Below are positions 9,324 to 17,151 of a stretch of 64,000 bases of DNA, piece by piece (positions within the stretch are counted from its first letter, which is position 1; every line of letters starts with the position of its first letter). This DNA comes from Rhodothermales bacterium (GTDB lineage: Bacteria > Bacteroidota > Rhodothermia > Rhodothermales > VXPQ01), in the NCBI GenBank assembly GCA_022821845.1, contig JAJECT010000033.1, positions 1 to 64,000 of the forward strand, in the 5' to 3' direction. Under the pieces are notes generated by a model. That model was given only the letters and a program-made list of their open reading frames with translations. It was not told the origin of the DNA and searched no databases. A program made the translations under genes and the position numbers.

Positions 9324-9677
9324 ATGTTTACGTTTATCATCACGCTGATCGCTTTGATAGCGATTCTCATTACGCTGGTAGTGCTTGTGCAAAGCGGCCG
9401 GGGCGGCGGATTGGCCGGCATTGCGGCGGGCGGGGCCACCCAGCAAATTCTGGGAACGCGCCAGGCGCCAGACGTGCTCGAAAAGGCGACCTGGATACTG
9501 GCCACGCTCTTTATCGTGCTGTGCGTCGTGTCGAATTTTGCGATTAGAGAGGAGCAGGCGCAGGAAAGCGTTATTCAGCAACGCGCGCAGGAAGAGCAGG
9601 CCGCCCCTGCGGTTCCGCCGGTCGGGGAGCAGCAGGCGTTGCCGTCGATGCCGGAGCCGGTTCCCGCCGACGAATAA
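9324..9677 (+). CDS. secG: Preprotein translocase subunit SecG
   Basis: Small subunit of the SecYEG channel in the inner membrane. 117 residues from the ATG at 9324; an in-frame TTG at 9246 would add a charged leader unlike SecG. Two membrane helices are visible (residues 2-22 and about 52-72). Between them is the family loop VLVQSGRGGGLAGIAAGGA, then QQILGTRQAPDVLEKATW. A Gln/Glu/Pro-rich tail follows helix 2. The gene ends just before the RNase P RNA, which is read from the other strand. Confidence 0.93.
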   Translation: MFTFIITLIALIAILITLVVLVQSGRGGGLAGIAAGGATQQILGTRQAPDVLEKATWILATLFIVLCVVSNFAIREEQAQESVIQQRAQEEQAAPAVPPVGEQQALPSMPEPVPADE

Positions 9678-9682
9678 GCGCA

Positions 9683-10103
<421 letters not shown>

Positions 10104-10128
10104 CGCGCTTGGATTTCCTACGATCCGC

Positions 10129-10887
10129 CTACAGGTTTGTTGCCTGGGCGGTGCTGGCGAAGAGCTCGCTGTCCACGATGATCCGTCCCGTGTGTTCGCA
10201 GGCTACGATGCGGTTGCCCTGGCGAATTTCTACCTGGCGTTGCGGCGGCACGGCGAATCCGCCCGCCGCGCCCCGTTCGATGGGCACCACGGCTCGCTTG
10301 TCGGGAAGGCGATCCCGCAGACGTTCGTACGCCAGCAAATAGCGGGCGTCCACTTTTTCGGCGGCTTCTTCCCGCTTTTTCTCCAGGTGCGCCTGCTCCT
10401 GTTTGGTGTCGTCCAGCACTTCCTGCAGATCGCGCTCCTTCGTAACGAGCAGTTCGTCCAGCTCCTTCATGCGGGTTTCCGCCTCCTCGATAGCGGCCTT
10501 GTGCGCGTCTTCGTTCAGGTCGATTTCCTCCATGCGCCGTTTCGCGTCCTGGATGCGCTGCTTTTGCGCTTCGACCTCCTTGGTGAGCGCGTCGTACTCC
10601 CGGTTGTTTCGCACCTGGAGTTGCTGTTCCTCGTACCGCACAATGAGCATTTCGGCGTCCTTCACGCTGGTGGCGGACGAAACCTTGTCCTCCTCGTTCT
10701 GTGCTTCTTCCTGTTTGTATTTCTCGATGCGTGTCGCAAGTCCTTCCTGTTCGTCCCGAAGGTCGCGAATTTCCTCCGGCAGATCGCCGCGCAGTTTTTC
10801 GATTTTGTCGATTTCGCTGTCGATATACTGGAGACAGATCAGGGATCGCAGTTGTTCGCTGGTGCTTGTCTCCTGGGCCGTGGGCAT
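10129..10887 (-). CDS. Coiled-coil protein of the C4-type zinc-ribbon (DUF164) family, cysteines largely lost
   Basis: 252 residues. Residues about 15-185 form a long coiled coil of two antiparallel arms, with heptads and many Glu/Lys/Arg (IEKYKQEEAQNEEDK and AEKVDARYLLAYERLRDRLP near the ends). The C-terminal domain keeps the family layout, with PPQRQVEIRQG and CEHTGRIIVD, but three of the four usual zinc cysteines are replaced: GAAGGF near 206-211 instead of a Cys-Gly-x-Cys pattern, and CEHT instead of CxxC near 230-233. Zinc binding is therefore unlikely. Homologues are proposed to bind nucleic acid or to act in regulation, but the role is unproven. It is followed by rnpB on the same strand after a 25-base gap. 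Confidence 0.8.
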   Translation of the reverse strand: MPTAQETSTSEQLRSLICLQYIDSEIDKIEKLRGDLPEEIRDLRDEQEGLATRIEKYKQEEAQNEEDKVSSATSVKDAEMLIVRYEEQQLQVRNNREYDALTKEVEAQKQRIQDAKRRMEEIDLNEDAHKAAIEEAETRMKELDELLVTKERDLQEVLDDTKQEQAHLEKKREEAAEKVDARYLLAYERLRDRLPDKRAVVPIERGAAGGFAVPPQRQVEIRQGNRIVACEHTGRIIVDSELFASTAQATNL

Positions 10888-10943
10888 GTCGTATGCAGGG
10901 ATGTGTCTCGAAAGAAATCAGGGATGAACGGGTGTCGGCGGCA

Positions 10944-11765
10944 TTAACGTCCCGGGGCTATAAAAGTTCGCGCGGGATTTGTGCTTGCGCGCGTCTGTTT
11001 CCATGCGGTTTGCGGAAATTGTTTCGCGAGCGCATCAAGGAGGAGGCTTTCGGTCCCTTTCTCCGTTTCGTAGTGTCCGGCGTCGATCAGGGCGAGGCGG
11101 GGCCGCCCTTTCACGTCCAGCGCGTTGAAAAAATCATGGTATTTTATATCCGCTGTTACGTAGGCGTCCGCGCCGCGGGCGACTGCTTCGTCGATCAGGT
11201 TGGCGCCGGACCCGCCGCACACGGCGATGCGTCGCACGAGCGCCTCCGGGTCGCCCACGTAACGCAAGGCGGGCGCTCCGAGCCGTTCGGCCACGACGCC
11301 GAGGAAGGTTTGCAAGCGGACGGGCGCGGGCAGCGATCCGATGGCTCCGAAGCCGGTATCGCCGTTTTCAGCGGGCTGGAGGAAGGCGGCGTCCTCGATG
11401 CCCAACTGATCGGCCAGGGCGAACGATACCCCGCCCGAGGCTGCGTCGAGGTTGGTGTGGATACTGTACAGCGCAATGTTTTCTGCCGCGAGCCGCCAGA
11501 CCAGGTTAGGGACGTAGGCTTCCGTCGTGACGGCGCGCACGGGACGAAACAGGAGGGGATGATGGGTCACGATCAGCGCCGCGCCGAGTTCCTTTGCTTC
11601 GTCGAGCAGTTCCGGCGTCATATCCAGGCCGAGCAAGGCGACGCGGACCGCTGCGTCGGGGTCGCCCACTTGCAATCCGACGTTGTCGTACGACATCGCC
11701 GAAGAAAGAGGCGCCCATGCTTCGAGAAATGCTGCAATATGTCGGACCGTGGGGGCGTCGGGCAT
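10944..11765 (-). CDS. NIF3-like dinuclear metal-centre protein (DUF34/YbgI family)
   Basis: 273 residues. The metal-binding motifs of the NIF3 family are all visible: IVTHHPLLFRP near residue 66, SIHTNLDAA near 101, and the C-terminal DAGHYETEKG near 228-237. The N-terminal SSAMSYDNVGLQVGDP block is also typical. Members form hexameric toroids with a two-metal site; suggested activities include GTP cyclohydrolase-like chemistry, but the true substrate is not settled. It is 56 bases upstream of the coiled-coil DUF164-like gene on the same strand. These two families are commonly adjacent in bacteria, so they probably form one transcription unit. Confidence 0.93.
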   Translation of the reverse strand: MPDAPTVRHIAAFLEAWAPLSSAMSYDNVGLQVGDPDAAVRVALLGLDMTPELLDEAKELGAALIVTHHPLLFRPVRAVTTEAYVPNLVWRLAAENIALYSIHTNLDAASGGVSFALADQLGIEDAAFLQPAENGDTGFGAIGSLPAPVRLQTFLGVVAERLGAPALRYVGDPEALVRRIAVCGGSGANLIDEAVARGADAYVTADIKYHDFFNALDVKGRPRLALIDAGHYETEKGTESLLLDALAKQFPQTAWKQTRASTNPARTFIAPGR

Positions 11766-11837
11766 GGGGCGCGGCGGAAAATGCGAAAAAAGCGGCAGGG
11801 CGTAAAACTAAGGATACGCCGATTTTATAATGTGCAA

Positions 11838-12028
11838 AAATCAGGGGCGGGGTCTGGAGCACGCCTTTTCTGGCAACGGGGCCTGGAGCGCGCCTTTTCA
11901 CGAATACATAAGGGCGCGGCAGACTGTGGGTTTGCATGTTTATTCGGGGCCCGATGTTTCGTGAAAAGGCGCACCCCAGGCCCCTGAACGGCTTCTTTCT
12001 TCTTCTTCTTCTTCTTCTTCTTCTTCTT
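11838..12028. repeat. Direct and inverted repeats followed by a (TTC)n microsatellite
   Basis: A ~25-base sequence with core GGAGC[A/G]CGCCTTTTC occurs at 11839 and again at 11878, a 39-base period. The second copy (11878-11904) is repeated in inverted orientation at 11958-11984 with two differences over 27 bases. The inverted pair could form a hairpin with a 53-base loop. A run of about ten TTC/CTT triplets follows at 11998-12028. This sits in the 311-base gap downstream of the Calx-beta gene (minus strand) and upstream of the NIF3-like gene. No coding potential is supported; it could act as a 3' end structure. Confidence 0.6.
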
Positions 12029-12076
12029 GCGAAACGGGGGGAGGTTCTCATTCCCGGCAATCTGCAGGAGAAGCGG

Positions 12077-15013
12077 TTATTTCAGCAGCGCCATCGTCTT
12101 GACGGCGGTCTGGGTTTCCGTCCGAAGGACGTAGAGATAGGTTCCGCTGGCGAGGTCCGTTGCGTCGAACGGAATGCGGTAGCGGGCCGCCGGGCGGACG
12201 CCGTCTACCAGGACTTGCACTTCCTGGCCGAGCAGGTCGTAGACCGCCAGCGTGACGTGCTGTGTCTTGTTCAGCGCAAACACGATGGTCGTTGTCGGAT
12301 TGAACGGGTTCGGGTAGTTTTGCTCCAGCGCGAATGCCTTGGGTATTTCGTCGGCGGGCGATTCTATCGAGGTTGTGGTAGCGTCTGTAATCGTAACCTG
12401 GACGGATGCCGGGGCTCCCGCCGCAAGCCCTGCGGGCAGGGTTCCAAGCGCTACGGTGAACGTTTCGTCGTCCTTGTCGTCGTCCTTCGCCGTGGCGATC
12501 ACGCCTCTTCCGTTCGGTTCGTTCGCGTCGATAACGATGGAGGCGAGCGCGCCATAGTCTCCTGCTTCGGCGGTGCCTGCGTTCAGGACGAGCGGGATGG
12601 TTACCGCGCTGGAGGCCAGTTGCGAGAGGCCGACCGTAACCGTTATTTCCTCGCCTTCGACTACGGGATTCGGGGCGACGGACAGCGTAACTTCGGACGG
12701 GTCGCTACCGCCTCCGCCCGTACCACCGCCACCACCGCCACCACCGCCCGTGCCGCCGCCTCCTCCGCCTCCGCCTCCGCCACCGCCAGCGTCGTCGTTG
12801 TCCGTGATGGTGAGCGTGTGCGCGTTGGCGCTTCCTATGTCGTAGCCCGATCCGCTCGTTAGCGTCAGGATGACTGTCTCGTTTGGTTCGTCCGCGCTGT
12901 CGTCGGTGATGGCGACAGGGATGTTGACGGACGTATCGCCGCCGCCGACGCTTATCGAGGCGTTGCTGCTTGTTACGCCGCTGATCGTATAGTCCGCGCC
13001 CAGCGTGGCGGCGCCGGAGAGGCTGTAATTTACCGTGATGTTTGCGGAGGGCGCGGGATTCAGGTTGACTGTCACGTTCTGCGTTCCGGCGCTTTCTGCC
13101 GCGGTCGCCGAAGACGAGGCGAAGCTCGCTACGGGGGTGGCGGGCGGCGGGGGTGGCGGGTCGTCGTTGTCCGTGATGGTGAGTGTGTGCGCGTTCGTGT
13201 TGCCTATGTCGTAGCCTGTTCCACTCGTCAGCGTCAGGATGACCGTCTCGCTGGTTTCGTCCGCGCTGTCGTCGGTGATGGCGACCGATATGTTGACGGA
13301 CGTGTCGCCGCCGCTGACGCTTATCGTGCCATTGCTGCTCGTAACGCCGCTGATCGTATAGTCCGCGCCCAGCGTGGCGGCGCCGGAGAGGCTGTAATTC
13401 ACCGTGATGTTCGCGGACGGCGCGGGATTCAGGTTGACTGTCACGTTCTGCGTTCCGGCGCTTTCCGCCGCGCTGGAGGAACCCAAGGCGAACTGGGCCA
13501 CGGGGGTACTCTGCGTCGCGGCCTTGATCGTAAAGTCCGCAGACAGGTCCGGGGGCTTTCCACCGAAACCATCTCCCAATCGAAGCAGATTGTTGTCGAC
13601 CGTGACGGTCACCGGATCGTCCGCTGTGATCGCCGAACCGCTGTAGGCCAAGGTGATCTCCGCAGGACGGTAGTTTCTCACCCCACGCGTGCTATGCGTG
13701 CCGGTCTGTCGGGCCAGCAACCGCCCGCCCGCGATCGTCAGCCCTGCCGGGCCGCCCGACAGGGTGATGAAGGCCAGGCCAGTCGCACTGAGCCGGACCG
13801 CGGTATTGGGAACATTCCCATTGTCCAGCTCGGTAGCGTCCACATAGGACGTGACCGGGTTGTCCCCATCACTCCCACCACCGCTTCCTGCCCCAAAGAA
13901 GGTGGCATTGTCTGGGTTCAGCGTGATCGTCGCGCCGTTCAGGGATCCCGCCTGGACCTGGGTCGGAGTCAGGGCCAGGGTGGCGGGAGCAAGATCATCA
14001 TCCTGGACCGTTACCGTCGCCGACGACGGGCTGCCGACCGTGTAGCCAGTGCCCGGATTCACCGTCACTGTCACCGTGCCGTCCGTCTCGACGTTGGAAT
14101 CCTCGACAATCCCCACCGTGTGCGTGATGCTGCCCGAGGTTGGCACCGTCACCGTCACCGTGCCCGTGCCGCTTGGCGTCGGCGTCGCCGCCGTATGGGT
14201 CGCCGTCACGCCAAGAGTCACAGACAGGGAGGAAGACGGCGCCGGATTCGCCGTGACGATGAACTGCAGGGTACTGCCCTCGAATCCGTTTGCCGCCTGG
14301 GCCAGGCCCCTTGCTACCGTGACTTCCGGGGTGGTTGTTCCCGTATTCGCCGTGCCATTGATACGGATTTTTTTGGAATCCCCAAAGGTAGTCCACCCGC
14401 CTGTCGTGTTCCATACTCGAAAAATGGAGTGGTCTGCAATGCTCCAGCCTGACGCCGCGCCCGCATCCTCCGCGTCGCTACCCGTGTTCTGGAGAATTTC
14501 GCCAAGGCCAGTTCCATCACTTTGGCTATCGATTATGCACATGTACGTTGTGCTACTCTCAAGATTGATCCCGCTTGTCGTACAGTTGTATAAGAAGGAA
14601 TTAGCGTTTGCGGTCAGATCCGGGCACGTCAGCGCACCGAGAAGCGCATCGGGTCTTATATCCTGGCCTATCATCCTGCTACTCCATATGCCAACAGAAA
14701 AGGAAGTCGCGCTGCTCGCTGCCGCGCTGGCGAATTCGATTTCGACGCCGGTCAGGGTATAACCGCCCGCGTTGTTGCCCGTTGTAAACGCCTGTGCATG
14801 GTCGTGACCCAGGCTGCCCGTTGAGCTATTGGATTGTCCTGTGTTGGAGACAAGTACGGCAGCCGAGGCTGGGGCAGGTGCAAAAGACAGGGCCAGCGCG
14901 TCGCCCTCGGACAAATCCAGCGCCTGCTGCTGCGCTGCGGCCGGCGCGGCGAGGCCGAACAACAACGGCAGGCACAGCAGGCCCGACCACAGGCTGAAAG
15001 CGAGCCGGGACAA
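12077..15013 (-). CDS. Secreted multi-domain Calx-beta protein with type IX secretion sorting domain
   Basis: 978 residues. A signal peptide (LLCLPLLFGLAAPAAAQ) is followed by a beta-rich domain (about 30-220) resembling surface 'choice-of-anchor' modules. A Calx-beta domain lies at about 228-340 and an unassigned region at 340-500. Two nearly identical Calx-beta domains follow at about 503-620 and 626-742, each closing with HTLTITDNDD, the calcium-loop type ending. Then come Gly-rich linkers (about 745-775) and a fourth Calx-beta-like domain. The last ~85 residues are a type A T9SS sorting domain (ALEQNYPNPFNPTTTIVFAL, YDLLGQEV, ASGTYLYVL). The protein is expected to be exported and anchored or released at the surface. 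The best start is a TTG; no ATG is in frame nearby. Confidence 0.88.
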   Translation of the reverse strand: MSRLAFSLWSGLLCLPLLFGLAAPAAAQQQALDLSEGDALALSFAPAPASAAVLVSNTGQSNSSTGSLGHDHAQAFTTGNNAGGYTLTGVEIEFASAAASSATSFSVGIWSSRMIGQDIRPDALLGALTCPDLTANANSFLYNCTTSGINLESSTTYMCIIDSQSDGTGLGEILQNTGSDAEDAGAASGWSIADHSIFRVWNTTGGWTTFGDSKKIRINGTANTGTTTPEVTVARGLAQAANGFEGSTLQFIVTANPAPSSSLSVTLGVTATHTAATPTPSGTGTVTVTVPTSGSITHTVGIVEDSNVETDGTVTVTVNPGTGYTVGSPSSATVTVQDDDLAPATLALTPTQVQAGSLNGATITLNPDNATFFGAGSGGGSDGDNPVTSYVDATELDNGNVPNTAVRLSATGLAFITLSGGPAGLTIAGGRLLARQTGTHSTRGVRNYRPAEITLAYSGSAITADDPVTVTVDNNLLRLGDGFGGKPPDLSADFTIKAATQSTPVAQFALGSSSAAESAGTQNVTVNLNPAPSANITVNYSLSGAATLGADYTISGVTSSNGTISVSGGDTSVNISVAITDDSADETSETVILTLTSGTGYDIGNTNAHTLTITDNDDPPPPPPATPVASFASSSATAAESAGTQNVTVNLNPAPSANITVNYSLSGAATLGADYTISGVTSSNASISVGGGDTSVNIPVAITDDSADEPNETVILTLTSGSGYDIGSANAHTLTITDNDDAGGGGGGGGGGGGTGGGGGGGGGTGGGGSDPSEVTLSVAPNPVVEGEEITVTVGLSQLASSAVTIPLVLNAGTAEAGDYGALASIVIDANEPNGRGVIATAKDDDKDDETFTVALGTLPAGLAAGAPASVQVTITDATTTSIESPADEIPKAFALEQNYPNPFNPTTTIVFALNKTQHVTLAVYDLLGQEVQVLVDGVRPAARYRIPFDATDLASGTYLYVLRTETQTAVKTMALLK
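12791..13506. repeat. Tandem duplication of a 369-bp Calx-beta module
   Basis: Two units with a 369-base (123-codon) period, the first starting with TCGTCGTTGTCCGTGATGG at 12792 and the second at 13161. They stay nearly identical through most of the unit at DNA level. The differences cluster at the linker ends (Gly-rich versus Pro-rich) and in a few third positions. The close DNA identity implies a recent duplication or ongoing gene conversion. Confidence 0.85.
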
Positions 15014-15400
15014 AGCGGGGCGGCGAAAGACGAAACCTGAACCCGGGGGCTCCGCTGCGAAATTCAGCAGGCGGCGAAAAGAAAATACAAGTCCAGGTTT
15101 AGCGGACCGTCCGCCGCGCCGAAGCAGTGCAGCCGCCGCCGTTGCATGACGGGGTAGCCCCCCCCCCCCGCAAGTGCTCGCTGTGCGCGCGGGCCGGACG
15201 AATTTTTCTTATCTTGTTCTGGAAAGAAGGGAATGGCGGAAGTATTCTTGTGCTCATGGTTCGATGGCGTCGGGGGGTTTCAAACAAGCTTTGCCGAAGT
15301 AAACGAATCCTGAAGATAAAAAAAAGACAGGAAACCGGCATTTAACCGCCCCAGGCCCCAAAACATCTCCTGACAGCGTATCCTTAACAGGCATTGGCGT
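15014..15400. other. Intergenic region upstream of the Calx-beta gene, with C12 tract and a solo repeat end
   Basis: 387 bases between the divergent Calx-beta and RpiB-like genes. It contains a run of twelve C at 15158-15169 (G12 in the sense of the Calx-beta gene), 145 bases before its start codon. A solo copy of the dispersed-repeat end (CAGCGTATCCTTAA) lies at 15374-15387, just before the RpiB-like start. On the minus strand a frame beginning with ATG at 15341 or 15257 runs through the G tract but is out of frame with the Calx-beta gene. I see no other gene. Confidence 0.5.
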
Positions 15401-15850
15401 ATGCGTATTGCGGTTAGCGCGGACGAAAGGCTGCCCCTCGTCGAGACCCTGCTCGAAGAACTTTCGCAGCGGGGACACGAGCCGCTGTATTTCGGCCCTG
15501 AAAATGGCGACGAGGCCGCGGATTGGCCGGACGTAACGATGCAGGCGATCGGGGCGCTTCGCCGGGGCGAGGCGGACGAGGCCATTGTGCTGTGCTGGAC
15601 GGGCACCGGCTGCGCTATCGTGGCCAACAAGGCGCCCGGCGTGCGCGCAGCCCTGTGCGGCGACGGCGAAACGGCGAAAGGAGCCCGCATCTGGAATCAC
15701 GCCAACGTGCTGGCGCTCAGTATGCGCGCCACGTCGCCCGCCATCTTGCGGGAAATCCTGGACCGCTGGTTCGATACGCCGTTCGGGGCGGACGACTGGA
15801 ACCTGCGGCAGATCGCCCGCGTGCGCCAGGTGGAAGAAAAAGGGGAGTAG
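15401..15850 (+). CDS. RpiB/LacAB-family sugar-phosphate isomerase, divergent
   Basis: 149 residues, the family length. RpiB interconverts ribose 5-phosphate and ribulose 5-phosphate; LacAB acts on galactose 6-phosphate. The core motif LCWTGTGCAIVANKAPGVRA (Cys65 as the likely catalytic base) and RIWNHANVLALSMR (His100) fit the family. The N-terminal motif, usually Asp-His, reads SADERL: Asp8 is kept but the His is Glu9. That change, plus CWTGTG instead of CGTGIG, suggests altered substrate preference. It converges on the MFS gene with only 8 bases between the stops. Cytosolic. Confidence 0.82.
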   Translation: MRIAVSADERLPLVETLLEELSQRGHEPLYFGPENGDEAADWPDVTMQAIGALRRGEADEAIVLCWTGTGCAIVANKAPGVRAALCGDGETAKGARIWNHANVLALSMRATSPAILREILDRWFDTPFGADDWNLRQIARVRQVEEKGE

Positions 15851-15858
15851 AATGGATA

Positions 15859-17151
15859 TTATGCTCCGTATTTCCGGGCGCTGGCCATCCCCCGCGCCTC
15901 GTTGACGCGCAAGAGCAGGAACGCCCCGACGACGAAAAACGCCGCCACGGTAGCCATCCCGGCTCGCTGGCTATCGAACAAACTGGTTACGACGCCCAGC
16001 AGCACGGGACCGAGAAAGGCGGTGGCCTTGCCCGAGAAGGCGAAGAGGCCATAGTACTCGTTCTCCTTTCCGTCGGGAATGAATCGGCCCATGAGCGAGC
16101 GGCTTGCGGACTGATTCGGACCGGCGCATACGCCCCCGATAATCGCTGCGGCCCAGAACAGGCCGGGGCTGTCGGCGAACACCGCCACAATGGTTCCCAG
16201 CGTAAGCGCCGCAAGGCTTGCGAGAATCGTGGCGCGCCCGCCGATGCGATCGTCCAGATAACCGAAAGCCCAGGCGCCCAGGCCCGCCGCCACGTTCAGC
16301 GCAATGCCGAAGAGAAAAATATCTTCGGTGGAAAATCCGAGCGTGCCTGTGGCGTAGATGCCGCCGAACGCAAAAAGCGTGATGAGGCCGTCGTTGTAAA
16401 CCAGCCGGGCAAGCAGGAGCCGGAACAGGTCTTTGGAGCGCCGCACTTCGCGCAACGTGTTTCCGAGTTCCCGTACGGAAGTTCGCAGGGCTTTTCCGGC
16501 GCCCAGCCGGTTTGCGCGGCGGGATTCCTTCAGAATCAGAAACAGGGGGATCGAAAAGACGCCGTACCAGGCGGCCACGAGCAGGTTGGTTGCCCGCACG
16601 TGCGCGCCCGTTTCCCGGGCAAGTCCGAAGGGGGGCGTTTCCGGGGCGACGAGCGCGAAGTAGCCGATCAGCAGGCAACACAAGCCGCCCGCGTATCCCA
16701 GCGCCCACCCGTAGCCCGATACGCGCCCGATGCGCGCCGGCGGGGCCAGTTCGGGCAGGAACGCATTGTAAAACACATTCGCCAATTCGAAAGCGATGTT
16801 GCCCGCCGCGAATACGACAAGGGCGAAGCGCGCGTCTCCCGGGCCCGCGAAATACAATGCCGTCGAGGCAGCGATGCATAGCAGCGTGGAGAACAGCAGG
16901 AATCGCTTGCGGAGTCCGTTCTGGTCTGCAAGCAGGCCCAGCCAGGGCGACAACAGCGCCACGGCAATCTGGGACAAGGCGATGGCGCGCGACCAGAGCG
17001 CCGTGCCGGACACGGCGTCGTCGGCGATTTCGTTCGTGAAATACGTGGCGAAAACAAACGTTACGACCAGCGTCGTAAACGCGGAATTGGCGAAGTCGTA
17101 CGCGGCCCATGCGGAGACCGCCCCTCGAGGATGTTTTGCGCCGGGAGTCAT
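15859..17151 (-). CDS. MFS transporter of the UMF1/Atg22-like family
   Basis: 430 residues with about twelve membrane helices. The N-terminal AWAAYDFANSAFTTLVVTFVF block is the hallmark of the UMF1 (Atg22-like) family, followed by LLSPWLGLLADQNGLRKRFL with the MFS cytoplasmic loop motif. The second half contains GYLDDRIGGRATI and GPNQSASRSLMGRFIPDGKE, also typical. Substrate is unknown; the eukaryotic relative exports amino acids from vacuoles. The start overlaps the stop of the upstream class V aminotransferase (ATGA, 17148-17151), so the two are translationally coupled and may share a substrate. Confidence 0.9.
   Translation of the reverse strand: MTPGAKHPRGAVSAWAAYDFANSAFTTLVVTFVFATYFTNEIADDAVSGTALWSRAIALSQIAVALLSPWLGLLADQNGLRKRFLLFSTLLCIAASTALYFAGPGDARFALVVFAAGNIAFELANVFYNAFLPELAPPARIGRVSGYGWALGYAGGLCCLLIGYFALVAPETPPFGLARETGAHVRATNLLVAAWYGVFSIPLFLILKESRRANRLGAGKALRTSVRELGNTLREVRRSKDLFRLLLARLVYNDGLITLFAFGGIYATGTLGFSTEDIFLFGIALNVAAGLGAWAFGYLDDRIGGRATILASLAALTLGTIVAVFADSPGLFWAAAIIGGVCAGPNQSASRSLMGRFIPDGKENEYYGLFAFSGKATAFLGPVLLGVVTSLFDSQRAGMATVAAFFVVGAFLLLRVNEARGMASARKYGA

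Noticed and set aside
12710..12790. CRISPR-like or satellite repeat suggested by repeated CCACCGCC units
   Set aside because: It is the codon pattern of poly-Gly linkers in the Calx-beta protein, without spacers.
11936..12862. Plus-strand gene with a poly-Leu stretch
   Set aside because: The Leu run comes from the TTC/CTT microsatellite, and the rest is antisense to the Calx-beta gene.
15099..15341. Independent small gene on the minus strand upstream of the Calx-beta gene
   Set aside because: It has no family features and passes through the homopolymer tract; it is treated only as part of the slippage hypothesis.
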